Shown: piece after piece, positions 36,740 to 37,097 of the stretch
Position numbering within the stretch: the stretch's first letter is position 1
How the letters are laid out: each line of letters opens with the position of its first letter
Source: Streptococcus cristatus
Lineage (GTDB): Bacteria; Bacillota; Bacilli; Lactobacillales; Streptococcaceae
Assembly: GCF_001578775.1 (NCBI RefSeq)
Contig: NZ_KQ969062.1
Coordinates: 700,797 to 737,893, forward strand
Length of the DNA stretch: 37,097 nt
Direction: 5' to 3'
The notes under the pieces: generated by a model
What the model saw: the letters and a program-made list of their open reading frames with translations, nothing else
Told to the model about the DNA's origin: nothing
Databases searched by the model: none
Translations under genes and position numbers: made by a program

Positions 36740-37097
36740 ATGAAAAAAATAGTATTTACAGGTGGAGGGACAGTTGGCCATGTGACCCTCAATCTTTTGC
36801 TGATGCCTAAATTTATCGAAGAGGGCTGGGAAGTCCATTATATCGGTGACCGCCATGGGATTGAGTACAAGGAAATTCAGAAATCAGGTCTACCTGTTGT
36901 TTTCCATTCGATTGCAACTGGCAAGCTCCGTCGCTATTTTTCTTGGCAGAATCTTTGGGATGTTTTTAAAGTGGCAGGCGGCATCCTCCAGTCGCTGGGT
37001 GTCATGTTAAAAGTCCGTCCCAAAGCCCTATTTTCAAAAGGAGGCTTTGTGTCTGTTCCGCCAGTGATTGCGGCGAAGGTGACAGGCGTTCCAGTCT
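36740..37097 (+). CDS. murG: UDP-GlcNAc transferase MurG, truncated by window end
   Basis: The N-terminal 119 codons are present. The frame begins with [20 protein letters not shown], the glycine-rich loop of the lipid II-forming glycosyltransferase, followed by [16 protein letters not shown] and the second loop [15 protein letters not shown]. It starts 1 nt after the murD stop with AAAGGGATAG as ribosome-binding site, the usual streptococcal murD-murG order. Confidence 0.95.
   Translation, partial: MKKIVFTGGGTVGHVTLNLLLMPKFIEEGWEVHYIGDRHGIEYKEIQKSGLPVVFHSIATGKLRRYFSWQNLWDVFKVAGGILQSLGVMLKVRPKALFSKGGFVSVPPVIAAKVTGVPV

Noticed and set aside
1..37097. CRISPR arrays, tRNA or rRNA genes, intact insertion sequences, prophage
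   Set aside because: No regularly spaced direct repeats, cloverleaf or rRNA sequence, transposase frame or phage structural gene was recognised on either strand.

Overview
The window reads as chromosomal DNA of a viridans-group Streptococcus, most like the S. sanguinis/S. gordonii side of the Mitis-Sanguinis cluster. This is judged from gene content and protein sequence (DUF1912, DUF3165, the fused RdgB, the XerD-like/ScpA/ScpB/RluB/YidD row, a T-box-controlled trp operon, Dpr, CclA) and not from a database search. Most genes are moderately GC, rich in ribosome-binding sites and packed in + strand operons. Two genes (3371-5194 and 7902-8726) are strikingly AT-rich and look acquired.

Layout. 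47-979 (minus) is a FabK-like flavin oxygenase. 1273-3134 is a three-gene unit DUF1858 / DUF438-hemerythrin-PAS / DUF1912. 3131-8726 is the most unusual part: a valine T-box riboswitch (specifier GUC, UGGU bulge) whose first downstream gene is not valS but a DUF262-DUF1524 (GmrSD/SspE-like) putative anti-phage nuclease. It is followed at once by valS, then by an AT-rich six-helix membrane protein with no terminator in between. Two accessory genes therefore appear to sit inside the tRNA-Val-sensing valS transcription unit. 9187-10743 holds lysA and yneF. 10843-16668 is a long overlapping housekeeping operon (murI, rdgB fusion, phosphodiesterase, cbpB, xerD-like, scpA, scpB, rluB, yidD). 16754-18858 is rsmD-coaD-sepM-like, and 19021-21211 is yutD-rlmN-vanZ.

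21252-29417 is tryptophan synthesis. A consensus promoter and Trp T-box precede a stand-alone TrpB paralogue. A second Trp T-box follows directly, with no visible promoter of its own, and then trpEGDCFBA with the usual TrpB. Converging on it is cclA (prepilin peptidase, minus), which overlaps the end of trpA and whose start is preceded by a near-consensus ComX box. The trp terminator lies inside the cclA coding region. Next come dpr with two PerR-box matches, a highly structured intergenic repeat whose 3' end also occurs at the left window edge, yqgQ, a cysteine-less rhodanese, a membrane-protein gene remnant, rsuA (minus), typA, a DUF3165 gene, murD and the start of murG. murD is split by a one-base deficit in an A-tract. 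Three genes (rsmD, yqgQ, cclA) have a -10-type element exactly 7 nt before ATG and no Shine-Dalgarno sequence, so they may be leaderless.

No tRNA, rRNA, CRISPR array, intact insertion sequence or prophage was recognised.
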